Below, piece by piece: positions 13,005 to 26,716 of a stretch of 64,000 nt of DNA (positions are counted from its first letter, which is position 1; every line of letters starts with the position of its first letter). Made by a program: the position numbers and the translations under genes. The stretch lies in the NCBI RefSeq assembly GCF_017591435.1, contig NC_059276.1, positions 8,605,276 to 8,669,275 on the forward strand, in the 5' to 3' direction. This DNA comes from Portunus trituberculatus. Lineage: Eukaryota > Arthropoda > Malacostraca > Decapoda > Portunidae. Below the pieces are notes generated by a model, which did not search any database, had not been told where the DNA came from, and saw nothing but the letters and a program-made list of their open reading frames with translations.

Positions 13005-13139
13005 TTTGACTTTCACACCTGACGAGGCCTCAATTAATGCTCTCTTACCTGCCTCTACCTTGTCACTTCCTCAGTAGCAACTCACACACCTGTCTCATTT
13101 GTTTGGGATCTGTTCTTCTCCCTCCACGCTGCGTTAATC

Positions 13140-13450
13140 AAGGAGGTTTACCTGTCTTGTTGCTGAGAACCTTTTTTATTTATCTATTTATCTATTTTAT
13201 TTTATTCTATTTTATTTTCTGGTTGTCTCAAGATTTTTTTTTCGTTTTTTTTTTCCTTCTATTTGGTTCTTTTTTTTTTTTATTAGTTTGTGTTTTTGTT
13301 TTTCTATTTTTCTTTTTTCGTTCGTCTCGATTTTTTTTTTTTTTCTTCAACTTGTTTATTTTTTTATATTCGTACGTGTTATATTTGTTTTTTTATTTTT
13401 CTATCTCTTCTTTTCTTTCGTTTTCTATTTACATATCGTTGTGGTGCCGC
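13140..13450. other. T-rich low-complexity tract
   Basis: Runs of T with TTTATTTAT and TTTTCG words. The Phe-rich frames are artefacts. Confidence 0.6.
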
Positions 13451-13810
13451 TGATATTTTTTTAGTGTTGTGTTCGGCATTTATTTGTCTGTCCAGCCTTT
13501 ACGGTGTTAATTACTAGGTTGGAGTGCCTCGTTACTTGTCTGGTAATTAGGAGCTTTGTCTGGATTTCGTCATTTATGGTGTTCATTAGAGCCTATAAGA
13601 GTCTCGTCGACATTCACACGTAAATTTATTCACTATTGTCTTCGCTGATAATTTTTTTTAGCAGCATCGAGTACTTTTATATATTTTTTATTATATTTTA
13701 TTCATTATTTTCTTACTAAATGGTTAAAAAGTGAACCGAAGCAGTTATTTTATCAGTCAGTCAGTTATGTGATGATGGATGTGCTAGAACCTACGACCAA
13801 TGTATAGAAC

Positions 13811-13989
13811 GTGTGTGTGTGTGTGTGTGTGTGTGCTGCTCATCCTCAGGTACCGAGTCGTTAAGGTTCCGAAACAAGCATTCAGGTAGTATATAACACC
13901 ATAGATTACTTCCCACCTGGAGTACTTGGGTCAACACTACACCTCCTCGCCACACGGACACCCTCACACACACACACACACACACACAC
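13811..13989. repeat. Short (GT)n and (CA)n arrays
   Basis: GT at 13811-13835 and CA at 13965-13989, in opposite sense and about 130 bp apart. The intervening sequence is balanced and open on the minus strand, but I see no convincing splice pair. Confidence 0.85.
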
Positions 13990-14190
13990 TCCGATGCTCC
14001 TTCCCGATACACCTCCTGTTTGTCTTCCTCTTCAGCGGCGCCTCTCCTGCCTCACACCTGCGTAGTGACGTGTACACCTATATATACTTTTCACACTCCA
14101 CCCATACCACTCCGCCCTCACCTCTCCGCCCACAACCCCGCCCACAGTGCCCACATTGCTCCCTGGGAAACACATACACTATAAATAAAT

Positions 14191-14540
14191 AAGGAGGTTG
14201 ATTTTGGTGTAAATTTATTGTTATTTTTGTTATTGTTATTTTTTTGTTTCTGAGGATTGGTGAGAAATTGTTGTTTATTTTTTTAAGTCAGATATCTTTC
14301 TTCAATAAACGAGATAAGTTGATTTGGTGAAGTCTTTTATTCTCGTTATTATTTTTTTCATTACTTTCGTTTAATAAGATTGGCGAGATTTTGTAGTGTT
14401 TGTTCTATTAATTCTTAACTATCTTTTTTAATAAATAAGATAGGTTAATTTGGTGAAGTCTTTTATTGTCGTTATTGTTTTTTTCATTACTTTTATTAGC
14501 GAGTATTGGTGAAAAATTGCTCCGTATATTTCTCTGAGTC
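14191..14540. repeat. T-rich tandem array, about 125-bp period, three units
   Basis: The order AATAAA(C/T)(G/A)AGATA, TTGATTTGGTGAAGTC or TTAATTTGGTGAAGTC, TTTTATT(C/G)TCGTTATT, TTTTTTCATTACTTT, then GATTGG(C/T)GA occurs at about 14303 and 14430. A more diverged first unit (GTTGATTTTGGTG, GAGGATTGGTGAGAAATTG) is at about 14194. Confidence 0.75.
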
Positions 14541-14859
14541 TTTGGCATCGTTTTTTTTTCACTGTTGAGATTATGAAATGTGCGTTAATCTTTACATTAT
14601 TTCATTCACTCACCATACATATCACCACGAGAACGCCCCAAAACTTATCTACACACCAATCTTCAACCTACACCACCACAACAAACACGAACACCAGCAT
14701 CACCAACACACACCACTCCAAACGTACACAACACACACCTACACAAAGCCACACTTGAAACATCTCGTAGCAAAACACAGCTACGTACAGACCACACTTC
14801 TCTGCACCTCAGCTCTTTATTCGTACACTTTCACAGGCACAGCACACCACCAGCAGGAA

Positions 14860-14869
14860 TGACTCAGCA
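14860..14869 (+). promoter_or_regulatory. Maf/CNC-type element TGACTCAGCA
   Basis: A perfect TGACTCAGCA, the core recognised by AP-1 and by CNC/small-Maf factors. It overlaps the ATG of a 48-codon frame (14859-15005) that I do not consider a supported gene. A 10-mer match is weak evidence alone. Confidence 0.2.
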
Positions 14870-15230
14870 GAAGCACCTCATCAAGCAGGCAACACCCTCC
14901 CAAGTCAGCAGCTCCGTCCCTTTCCCTCCCTCTCTCTTCCTCTCCCTCTGTCTCTCCTTCCTTAAACGTGCGATGGTCAGTGGTAGCGAAGCAGGAATGA
15001 ATTAATCACTTAATCCACTTTATTCTGCACCCTGATGATCATTTCTCTACCTTACCTTTAATGCAATCCCTCCCCACCTGGCAATTACTCGCACCTGCCG
15101 GGAGAAGAAGGTACCGCTGGCTCTCCTGATACGTAGCTTTCATTTGTCTTCCCCCGACAGGAAATCCCGCATATGGTACAGAGATTATGGAGGTTAAACA
15201 TGAGAGTTTGCGAGGTGCATTTGTTAACCT

Positions 15231-15440
15231 TATAGGTATGAAAGAGGCAATTGCATGTTGTGGCGCCAGGGTGCATGGAGGTATTTCACGGGCTTTGTTC
15301 GGGGTGAGGAAGGGGCGTGGCGGAGTAATGAGGGACTTAAGGTAATACGCTTGATTATCACACGTTTCGCAAGCAAGGTGTTGGATCCTAAAGGGAAATT
15401 GGATAGGAGGATCTTGGTTACTAATGACACGTCCACGTAA
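15231..15440 (+). CDS. Low-confidence exon-like open frame
   Basis: An island of balanced, CpG-containing sequence between AT-rich flanks, with a 70-codon frame ending at TAG. After an acceptor-like TTATAG at 15233 it reads YERGNCMLWRQGAWRYFTGF and beyond. A donor-like CTTAAG|GTAATA lies at about 15341, which would give an exon of about 106 nt. A second phase is also open across the same exon, so the reading frame is not settled. No family recognised. Confidence 0.2.
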   Translation, partial: YRYERGNCMLWRQGAWRYFTGFVRGEEGAWRSNEGLKVIRLIITRFASKVLDPKGKLDRRILVTNDTST

Positions 15441-15607
15441 GGTAGATATTAAAAGCTGCAGGTATTAGAGGGTTTTTATCTACGTCTCTGCTACTATTTA
15501 TCTCCCCTACAGGTTAGCGTCTTGGAGTGCTAAAAAGTTACAGTCCAAAAAACACTCGAATTGACGAGGTTTTTGTGTTAGTTTGTCCCTACACAGTTGT
15601 TGATTAT

Positions 15608-15608
<1 letters not shown>

Positions 15609-15666
<58 letters not shown>
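15609..15666. repeat. (GT)n microsatellite
   Basis: Perfect array of about 29 units. Confidence 0.97.
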
Positions 15667-15668
<2 letters not shown>

Positions 15669-16539
15669 GGATCATCAAGTAAAGAAAAGAACAAGTGTGG
15701 AAAAATTTTAGCGCGGCGTTCCAGTCCTTTCAATCGCGGCTCCCATAAGCATTGGTCTCCAGGAGTTTGTAATCTATTATGAAGCATATCGAAAATTTAC
15801 GACAAATGAAAACCAATTTGGGAAACCTTCAGATTTTTGGATTAAGACCGTTTCCAGCCAAGGCAACCTGGATATTGTTAAAATCCTCCCAATCTTTGCT
15901 AGTCTTCGGTCAAAAGTACTTAGGTTATTGATTTATGCCGCCTCAAATCAGCCTTAATAAGAGACTGGAGGCGCATTCATTCTTTCCTCTTTGCCAGATG
16001 ACCTGTGTGGCAGAAACGGAAAGGGAACAGGTATTGCCAACTCACCTTACCTGAGGACGCCGAGACCACAGGTGAGAGGAGCATGGGAGAGAAAGATGTG
16101 AGTATGTGAGAGTAGGAGGAAGAGAAGGGGACGAGGGCAGGTAGGAAAGGGTTAAAGCGGAGAGGGAAGGGTAAAGGGGGTCGATTAGAGGTGAGTGGTG
16201 AGAAATACAGGTGAGAGAGGTGGAGAGCTGAGGTAAGAGGTGAGAGTGGAGTGTAAGAGGGTAGGTAAAGGAAGGGTGGTGGGGGGAGTGCTTCTCCTAT
16301 CTTACCTTTTTACCTGTCACGGGGAGCTTAATGTTTTACTGGTGGAGAAAGGATTGTTTTTTTTCACTATTGGGATTTTGTTTTCTTTAGTGGTCAAATT
16401 TATTGTTAGTTTTGCTGTTTTAGTTTTATGTTATTATTTTTATTCTTATTTCTTCTTTATCATCGTCATCTTTTTTCTTCATCTTTTTCATTTTTGTTTT
16501 TATTTTTGTTTTTCTTTTCCTTTTCTTTCTTTTTTTCTT
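15667..16539. other. No gene seen
   Basis: 15700-16000 is balanced unique sequence. 16050-16290 is purine-rich with GGTGAGAGG words. 16360-16540 is T-rich. Confidence 0.45.
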
Positions 16540-16605
16540 TCTTCTTCTTCTTCTTCTTCTTCTTCTTCTTCTTCTTCTTCTTCTTCTTCTTCTTCTTCTT
16601 CTTCT
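16540..16605. repeat. (CTT)n microsatellite
   Basis: The only long CTT/AAG trinucleotide array in the window, about 22 units. Confidence 0.96.
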
Positions 16606-17117
16606 TTCTCTTCTTTCCCTCTTCTTCTTACCCTACCATCAAGAAACACAGTTATAAAAGCCAAACCTTCCAAAATAATGCAGTGTTTTTGCCTCTCTTC
16701 GCTCCACATAAGTTGCCGAAGCGGAGATGAAGAGTTAACCCTTTGTAACATCTCAGCCACGCCCTTGCACTGCCGTAATGAACATGTGCTGATATCTGCC
16801 GCTGTTATCGCAGGAAAGATAAGCTAACCTGCCTAAATGTAATTACTACCTCTACGCTTACAGGTTAAAGAGAAAAAGTTGAATCTCTGTAATTAAATCC
16901 AAGGTGTGCAGCAAATTTTTTTATACTGTGGAGTTAAATCATTTAATCTCTCTATCTTAGTTAATGTTATGTTCATTTTTTGTGTATTCTGTGTTTTTTT
17001 TATGCGTTCAGATAAAGAGTTAAGTGGTGTTCGCATTTTAATTGACGCTTATTGCTATTGGTGGACGTGCATTTGCGAGAATAAATGAAGAGAAAAAAAA
17101 TAGGTAAAAAAAGAAAG

Positions 17118-17118
<1 letters not shown>

Positions 17119-17204
<86 letters not shown>
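17119..17204. repeat. (AC)n microsatellite
   Basis: Perfect AC array of about 43 units. Confidence 0.97.
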
Positions 17205-17207
<3 letters not shown>

Positions 17208-17283
17208 AACCCATTAACATGCATTCCAATTCGATAAAATCTTTCCCTGCACGATTCAAACCTATAAGACAATAATCGATCGA

Positions 17284-17481
17284 CAGGTGGAGGGCGGGCC
17301 ACCTTGCCTCACCTGGGCGGCCCACGTGCCTCATTAGCCCCAGGTGAGCGCTAATGGCCCCGCTTGTGAGATGATAATGACGAATCACCCTCATTATCCC
17401 GCCAAGGGCCAGGTATTTCGTGGCTAGTACAGGTGAGGCGCCATCGAGTTGAAGGTCTTAATTATGAGCCTTCGGACAGGT
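17284..17481. promoter_or_regulatory. E-box cluster
   Basis: Five CACCTG/CAGGTG hexamers (17284, 17310, 17341, 17430, 17476) and one CACGTG (17322) lie within 198 bp of GC-richer, non-repetitive sequence. These are core sites for bHLH and Snail/ZEB-type factors. Similar clusters recur through the window, so this may be a genome-wide compositional habit and not an enhancer. Confidence 0.3.
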
Positions 17482-17669
17482 GTGGCATCGTCGAAGCTTT
17501 AATGGAGGGTCAGGTTCTGGTTGTGTGTTCTCTCGCTCTCCGCAGCTTGTTTTTATTCTAATGTAGTGCTGGAGTGTGTTCGTATTGGTAATGGTCGTGG
17601 TTTTTGTGTTGCTTTCATGTTGTTATCGTGTTTTTCTTGATTATTTCGTATGTTTAAATGTGTTTATGG

Positions 17670-17671
<2 letters not shown>

Positions 17672-17740
<69 letters not shown>

Positions 17741-17821
17741 ATGGAGAGCAAACCAATAAAAACCACAATATCGCCGCAGGAAAACCAACAAGCAAGAGAT
17801 TATTGAGCAGAGGAGGACAAT

Positions 17822-17872
<51 letters not shown>
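17672..17872. repeat. Inverted (GA)n / (CT)n pair
   Basis: GA at 17672-17735 and CT at 17824-17872, complementary to each other and 88 bp apart. Could form a purine/pyrimidine stem in single strands. Confidence 0.93.
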
Positions 17873-19360
<1,488 letters not shown>

Positions 19361-19363
<3 letters not shown>

Positions 19364-20392
19364 AGAGTTATCACCTATCACTTCCTTTCACTTCCTCTCC
19401 TAAACTTCCTCTTACCTCCCTCTCACTTCTCTTCATCTAAACTCTTCCTTTTATCTCCACTCACCTCTCTATCTTCCTCTCCCTTCCCTACTCATCTCCT
19501 CCATCACTCCTCCTCCTCCATCTCTCTCTTTTTTACCCAAGTGCTGGAAAGGAATATAAAAAAGACGAGTCAACACACGCCCCTGACCAGCTGGTGATTC
19601 CTTCGTCCTCTCCTTCAGTAGTAAGCAAACAAAGGGCGTTAAGACCCAAAGGACAGGTTTTTCTAAGGGCGTTCACTCACTCCTTTCCTTTGCTTCCTTT
19701 TTTTCTCTTTTTACTCGTTTTTTCGTTGACTTTTCTTTATTTTCTAGTACTGTTCTTGTTTCGGTTTGTTTTTCTTTTTTTTTCGCGTCTCCCTGTTTGT
19801 TTTTCTTTATATTTCATTGGTTTATTTATTTAATCTGTCATTCTCTTTTTCTTAGCTTTTTGCTAACTGGAGAAAGTCATGGAAGAAGAAATGTTTGGAA
19901 AATAGGAAGAAATAAATGAAGAAGATTAGAAAAAAAGGAGGGAAGAGAAGAAAAGGAAAAAAAACGAGAAAGGAATAAAAAAAGTGGAAATAGAAACATA
20001 AGAAAACGAAAAAATGGAAGAAGAAAACTACCAACAAAATCAAATTAAACTAAAAAAAAAGAAAAGAAAACACTAGGAACAAGAGAACTAATGACACACA
20101 GACACCAATATCGTGAGCAGGTTTCTGATGTCCCCTTGTGCTTACCTCCCTGTCTATCTAATTACAAGGTACAATTACAAGAGTATCCGGGCAGCTGGAC
20201 TTGTCGAACACCGGGTAGAGTAAGATATCACACCAGGAGGGAGAGTAAGAGGGAGGGAGAGCGAAGGTAACGAGAACGGATACTTGGAGAGAGAGAATAG
20301 GGGAGAGTGTTACAGAGAGAGAGAGTGGGAGAAGGTACAGGGAGTTTTTTCATGTAAGAAGGGACAAGTTACTGATGATGAAGGAAGGAGTG
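19361..20392. other. No gene seen; strand-switching low complexity
   Basis: Pyrimidine-rich 19380-19530 and 19680-19850, then purine-rich 19860-20060 and 20220-20345. No splice-bounded frame. Confidence 0.5.
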
Positions 20393-20503
20393 CAAGGCCG
20401 GCAAAGGGCAACAAAATTAGGTTAGAAAAAGGCCCACTTGATTGCCAGTTCCCTTAAAGTTCGAATAATTAGGTAAACGTCTGGGATAAATGTTTTGAAA
20501 GGT
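20393..20503 (+). repeat. Dispersed repeat family A, copy 2
   Basis: Landmarks in order: AAGGCCGGCAAAGGGCAACA, AAAAAGGCCCACTTG, GCCAGTTCCCTTAAAGTTCG, AATTAGGTAAACGTCTGGG and AAATGTTTTGAAA. Best-preserved plus-oriented copy. Confidence 0.75.
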
Positions 20504-20790
20504 GTGATGAAGGAAATTAAAGAAAGAAGGAAAGAAAGAAGGTGTGATGAAGGAAGGATAGAGAAAGAAGGTGTGATGAAGGAAATTAACGAAGGAAGGA
20601 AAGTATGGTGAAGGCAGTTAAAGAAAGAATGAAGGAAGGCAGAGAAAGAAGTAATGAAGGAAGGTTTAATGAAAGAAGGTAAAAAAAGAAGGAAGGAGTG
20701 TGTAATAAAGGAAGGTAAAGAAAGAAAGAAGGAAGGAGTGATGAAAGAACATAAAGAAAGAAAGATAAAGCAAAGTAAAGTAGGTGATGT
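20504..20790. repeat. GA-rich minisatellite, about 30-50-bp units
   Basis: Repeated degenerate units built from GGTGTGATGAAGGAA, followed by ATTAAAGAAAGAAGG or AGGTAAAGAAAGAAGG. It begins directly at the end of the family A copy. Confidence 0.75.
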
Positions 20791-21067
20791 GTGTAGAATT
20801 AAGAAAAAAAAAGATTAAGTAGAAAAATGAGTAAAACAAGCTGCATATAAAGAAAATAAAGGGAATAAAAGATAACGAAGATAAAACAAGTGGATAAAAG
20901 AAATTGATAACGATTTTCTTATCTCTCTATCATCATATTTTCATCTCTTCCTTTACCTTGATGTCACTAAATCGTTTTTTCCTTTTTTGCAAATACGTGT
21001 AATTTTTTTTTTCCTTCCTTCACCTTCTTTCTCCTTCCTTCATCTTATTATTGTCACTGTGTATCTT

Positions 21068-21165
21068 CCTCCTCCTCCTCCTCCTCCTCCTCCTCCTCCT
21101 CCTCCTCCTCCTCCTCCTCCTCCTCCTCCTCCTCCTCCTCCTCCTCCTCCTCCTCCTCCTCCTTC
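21068..21165. repeat. (CCT)n microsatellite
   Basis: Near-perfect CCT array of about 32 units. Confidence 0.97.
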
Positions 21166-21249
21166 TAAGCTGGCAGGAGGTGAAGGATGATGTACGGCCT
21201 CCCTAATCTTTATATATAGACTCATGGTGCTCCTGTCCTTCGTCATCAA

Positions 21250-21291
<42 letters not shown>
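21250..21291. repeat. (AGT)n microsatellite
   Basis: About 14 AGT units. Confidence 0.96.
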
Positions 21292-21292
<1 letters not shown>

Positions 21293-21594
21293 TGATCAAT
21301 ATTTTGTTCTTTTCTTTCTGATTTTTTTGTAATTTTTTGTGTAAGTAAAGAAAAATATTTATAAACATCCTATTTTTCTCATTTTTTTATTTTTTTCATT
21401 TCTATCGTTTTCTTGACTCGTCTCTACATTTATTTGATATTTTTTTCCTTAAACGTTGAATTCGTAATAAAAATCGACTTTACTGTAAAGTTTTTGTATA
21501 AATTCAGAGGAGCGTCGATGTTCATTTGATAGTGTGTCTATTAAATGTACTAATACTATGTTTGCTGTCTGAAATACAAGCTGTTCTTGAAATT

Positions 21595-21595
<1 letters not shown>

Positions 21596-21682
<87 letters not shown>
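21596..21682. repeat. (CA)n microsatellite
   Basis: Perfect CA array of about 43 units. Confidence 0.97.
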
Positions 21683-21683
<1 letters not shown>

Positions 21684-21794
21684 GATAACAATCAGCACGT
21701 TCTTGAGCACAATTATCAAGTTTCACAATATTACAACAGATTAATTTTTGAACCGACTGACTGATAGAAAAGATGATAAGGAAACCCGCCACTG

Positions 21795-21797
<3 letters not shown>

Positions 21798-21886
<89 letters not shown>
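21798..21886. repeat. (CT)n microsatellite
   Basis: Perfect CT array of about 44 units. Confidence 0.97.
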
Positions 21887-21889
<3 letters not shown>

Positions 21890-22689
21890 CAATTTCATGC
21901 TTACGCTTTTCTAATAATAAGTTCAAAAGTTAAAGATCAAAGTTTCCCTCCATTACCAGAAGTCATGTTTGCTCTTAATCCTATTTTTGTTTCCCGGGAA
22001 CCCCCACACACGCCTTTATCTTTTTCCCGTGTTTCGATAGTGGCACGGAACAAGGTCTGCTTATCTCTTATCGTAATGACGCACCTAATTGTTCCGTTGC
22101 TTGCCTTATCAGTTTGTTAAGGGCGCTTTTTCAGTGTGTATTGAGATGCCTCGAGTGATAAGCTGTTTCTCCTTTTAATGAGCTGTGTTTCTCGCCGTGT
22201 TCCTGGTGCACTCTATAAAATTTTAATGCCCACATGTTGTACTGTTAAATTATTTGAGATTACTAAGTATTGAGATATTTCACTTTTTAATGCTTGCTTT
22301 GTTTTGAGTGCTTTTTCAGTTTTGAATTTTAATAAAGCTGATTTTCTTTTGATATATTACATTTGTTTCCTCAGCGTCTCATTTCGTGGCTTGTTTTTTC
22401 TGTGTTTTCAAGTTTACATAATTTAACCATAAAGAATTTGAGTTTTATATAAAGATTGCAATTATTAAAATTTGTGTTTTATGTAAAGATTTCCAGATCA
22501 GCATCATAATGGCTTGAAAAATAATAATATTTCCATGAGTTCTCGTGAATTGAAAGAAATTAAACAAGCTTGCACAACATTACTGTATGAATGGTAAGTG
22601 CTGAGAGAATTATGCATTGCTAATATTGTTAACAACGTTTCGCTTTTATTTATATTAGAAAATATATTGTAATTAAATTTTATGAATAA
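21887..22689. other. AT-rich sequence, no gene seen
   Basis: AT-rich sequence with no microsatellite. Probably intronic or intergenic. Confidence 0.45.
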
Positions 22690-22975
22690 ATGTAGAAAGA
22701 TACATTTTATATTTATAATTTTAACGTTCTAATATAGTCCAAATTACTTAACGTTACCATACAAATCAGAAATACTGAAAGAACCATGTAGTGCTGATAT
22801 TATGAACATTTTCTTTCGATAGTACAAAAAATCCAGTTAGAGATAAGTGTAGAAAAATGCATTGTATATTGTTAACGTTTTAATGTAGTCCAAATTACTG
22901 AAAGAATCATGTAAAGCTTTCTTTCGATAGTACAAAATGATCCCGTTAGAGATAAATGCAGAAACAAACACCAAG
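22690..22975. repeat. AT-rich imperfect tandem duplication
   Basis: GTCCAAATTACT, CTGAAAGAA(C/T)CATGTA, TTTCTTTCGATAGTACAAAA, then GTTAGAGATAA(G/A)TG(T/C)AGAAA occur in the same order in two adjacent units, about 22735-22858 and 22885-22975. The second unit is shortened. Confidence 0.7.
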
Positions 22976-23041
22976 AAATATTATCTCTTATCGTGGTTCC
23001 GTACAAAAATTAATTGCAGAGCGGCCTCGTTACGTATACAT

Positions 23042-23660
23042 TCACTGATATTTAGTACCAAACAGTTGAATAAACCCACCTAAGTAACAGGGGAACAACC
23101 TCATTAATTTGTGTTTAGTTATGCCACCTTTCCTGCTTCTAAGGGTGTGGCTTATTGGTCTAGGGGAGACGGAGAGGTGGGGAGAGGAGAGGGGGAGGAC
23201 ATGAAGAGGAGTTAAGGAAGAGAAATAGAACTGTAGAAACAAAGAAAATTAGAAAATAGAATGAGGAAAATCACAAGAAAGAAAAAGCATTGAAATTAGT
23301 AAAAGGAAGACAATAAAGATGAAAAGATAGAAGAAAAAGGTAAAAGGAAGATAACTAAAGGAAGTGATGCTGAAGATTGGGTGGAGATGTAGAGAAGAGA
23401 AAAATGAAGAGAAAGGAAGAGTTTAGAAGGAATGTGAAAGGTGCAGTCTGACAGGAGCGGTGGTGGATGCGGACACAAACACACAGGTAGGCAGTGGTCA
23501 GATCACAAACTCACTGCTGAGATATAGACCAGCAAATAGTGAGGCGAAAAGCAGAATGGTGTCAGGCGGTGTAGAGTTACTCAGGTGAGCTTTGTCTGTA
23601 ATTAATAGACCAGGTAAGACGTGGCTGAGACGATAAGTGATAGTGCATAAACTTGACTAT
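23042..23660. other. No gene seen
   Basis: Purine-rich sequence at 23150-23450, otherwise unique. No supported exon. Confidence 0.45.
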
Positions 23661-23661
23661 C

Positions 23662-23710
<49 letters not shown>
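23661..23710. repeat. (GA)n microsatellite
   Basis: Perfect GA array. Confidence 0.96.
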
Positions 23711-23715
<5 letters not shown>

Positions 23716-23808
23716 CTGTGCAATCTTTACCTGCTGGAAGTGGTATTTTGCGGTAGGTCACAAGGCAGTCAAGTAGGAGGAAAGGACTTGCAGACGCCGC
23801 CACCACAC
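23716..23808 (-). CDS. Low-confidence internal exon candidate
   Basis: On the minus strand an acceptor (CTTCCTGTGCTGCTGTTCAG) precedes 93 nt that end at a consensus donor (ACAG|GTAAGC). One frame stays open for 30 codons (VVAASASPFLLLDC... to ...IPLPAGKDCT), with phase 2 in and phase 1 out. CAGGTAAG-like words are very common here, so chance is a real alternative. No family recognised. Confidence 0.22.
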
Positions 23809-23979
23809 CTGAACAGCAGCACAGGAAGCTTCATAACTTGAGGTGGAGCGGCTTGGGAGAATCAGGGATACAATCATTCGAATGGAGACATCACAGAAGG
23901 CGGCGAGGAGATGGCAGGGTGGAGACTTAATGCTCTGGGATAACTATAATTTCTCTACCTCCTTTCTGAGAACCCCCTG

Positions 23980-24990
<1,011 letters not shown>

Positions 24991-25130
24991 TAAGAGAGGT
25001 GCCAAGACATTTGCCCCAGACTTTTGGCTAATTCTTTCTAATCTCTTAAGGAGACTGCAGCTCCAGTATACTTTTTTTTTCTAATATTTTGTTGTCCTTG
25101 GCAGCTTTCCCTCTTGCATAAAGGAAAACC
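24991..25130 (-). repeat. Dispersed repeat family A, copy 3
   Basis: Reverse-oriented and nearly full: CCAAGACATTTGCCCCAGAC, TTTTGGCTAATTCTTTCTAA, a T-run, ATTTTGTTGTCCTTGGCAGC and TTTCCCTCTTGCATAAAGG. Aligns along its length with 38970-39110. Confidence 0.8.
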
Positions 25131-25559
25131 AATGAAGCCAGTCTCACTATTCCTACGTAAGAGGAGGAGCACAGAAGGATGACCTCACCTCCTTGTACTG
25201 TGTCTGTCGAGTGTCCAAAAAAAAATGAGGAATATTATAAGGTTTACATTGGCTTTCATTCATCAGGATATCGTTTCTACCTGTCTTGTGGCTCACCTTA
25301 CCTTGTTTTGCTTGTTGATTGCCTTCTGTTGCTTGTACGGTGGTCTGTTTGCTTGTTACTGGTGTTCTTGTGGATTGAGGTCACATATTGCAAACGAGAA
25401 GAGAACACGTTAGAAGAAAGATGAAAAGAAAAATACGGAGATAAATGAAGTCTTGTTTTCCTTGCTGGTAAGTTGCTTGTTGAGGAAGTTGTTTGCTTGT
25501 TACCACACGAAAGAGGAAACATGAATTGAAATAAAAAAAAATAAATAGAAAAGATTATT
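25131..25559. other. No gene seen
   Basis: Unique sequence with overlapping open frames (25179-25424 plus strand; 25298-25522 minus strand). No splice pair or family supports either strand. Confidence 0.4.
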
Positions 25560-26330
25560 TGGTGTAAGAAACCAGAACGAAAGGAAAACGGTAAACTTGA
25601 AACGGGAAAAAATTAAAAAAAGAAAGAAAAGTTAAGGAAAAAGGACAAGAATGAAAGAAAAAGCGGCAAACACCAAAAAGGAAAGAAGTAAAGAAAGGAA
25701 AAAAGAAAAGAAAAGAAGCACAAATATGGAGAAAATGAAACTGAAAGCAAAAGGTACAACAAGAAACAGAGAGGAAAGAAAAGGCAAGGAAAAGAAAGGA
25801 AAAGATGAAAAGAAAACCATAGACATTAAACCGAAAAGGAGGAAAGTAAGGGAAAATAAAGAAACACAAATAAAAAGAAAGAAAAACTGAAAAATAAAAC
25901 AGTAAACCCGAAACAGAAAAGAAAGGAAAATCAAGGAAAAGAAGGGCAAAGATGAAAAAAGAAAGGAAAGAAAGGAAAAAGAAAGAAAAAGAAACATAAA
26001 CATAAAGAAAACAAAAACCGGAAAAGAAAACAGTAAAAGAGAAACAGAAAAGAAAGAAAAGCCAGAAAAGTAAGACAATGGAAAAAAAACGAAAGAAAGA
26101 AAGAAAAAAGAGAAACAAAAACTGGAAAAGGAAAACAGTAACCACGAAACACAAAAGTAAGAAAACTCACGAAAAAGTAGGGAAAAGATTAAAGAAAGAA
26201 AGAAAGAAAAAATGAAACACAAACATAAAAAACAAAAACTGGAAAAGGAAAACGGTAAACGAGAAATTGGAAAGAAAAAGGAAAGAAAAAGCTGAGGAGA
26301 AGAAGGACAAACCCAACAAATCACCTCGGA
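25560..26330. repeat. A/G-rich tandem array, six diverged units of about 105-165 bp
   Basis: An anchor of the form AACTGGAAAAGGAAAACAGT followed by AA and GAAAC recurs, with changes, at about 25571, 25738, 25887, 26015, 26121 and 26236. AAAGAAAG-rich filler lies between. Phe/Ser-rich frames on the minus strand follow from the composition. Confidence 0.7.
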
Positions 26331-26379
26331 GCAAGAGTGAATAAAGATCATGACCAAGAGAACAAGAGAAGCATCCTTT

Positions 26380-26640
26380 GTCGCAGCATTTTCTCCCGAA
26401 GGCGGCGGAGGCGACGGTGGATTGTGGGGTAGGTTCCTTTGGGGCCGCGGCGCTGAGAGGAAGACAAACCTTTGCTCTCACGCGACGAAAACCTTATAAG
26501 GACAGCGCGGCGCGGGTACAGGGCAGACCTCGCGACCTTGTAAATCCCAGCACAATGGTTCGACAGCCTCTCACACCTTCCCTTCTGACGGTGAAAAGTC
26601 TCGCGTCTTCAATAACAGTTCTGGCTCTGTCCCGCACCTC
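26380..26640 (+). promoter_or_regulatory. CpG-rich block with TATA-like motif
   Basis: A dense CpG stretch (GGCGGCGGAGGCGACGG, GGCCGCGGCGC, GCGCGGCGCGGG) in an otherwise AT-rich, repeat-rich setting. TTATAAG lies at 26494-26500 and an ATG in fair context (ACAATGG) at about 26552. The frame from that ATG runs without a stop into the GA array. Could be a promoter with a first exon, or a GC-rich relic. No transcript evidence. Confidence 0.25.
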
Positions 26641-26647
26641 ACGCCTC

Positions 26648-26650
<3 letters not shown>

Positions 26651-26713
<63 letters not shown>
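26651..26713. repeat. (GA)n microsatellite
   Basis: Perfect GA array, followed by degenerate GGAAGG purine sequence to about 26980. Confidence 0.97.

Positions 26714-26716
<3 letters not shown>

Noticed and set aside
13840..13950. Natural-looking minus frame between GT and CA arrays
   Set aside because: Acceptor- and donor-like words are weak and the frame is short. No independent support.
25555..26357. 199- and 241-codon Phe/Ser-rich minus frames resembling membrane proteins
   Set aside because: They are the pyrimidine strand of an A/G-rich tandem array; hydrophobicity follows from TTT and TTC codons. The same applies to 3.0-3.4, 8.1-8.6 and 13.1-13.5 kb.
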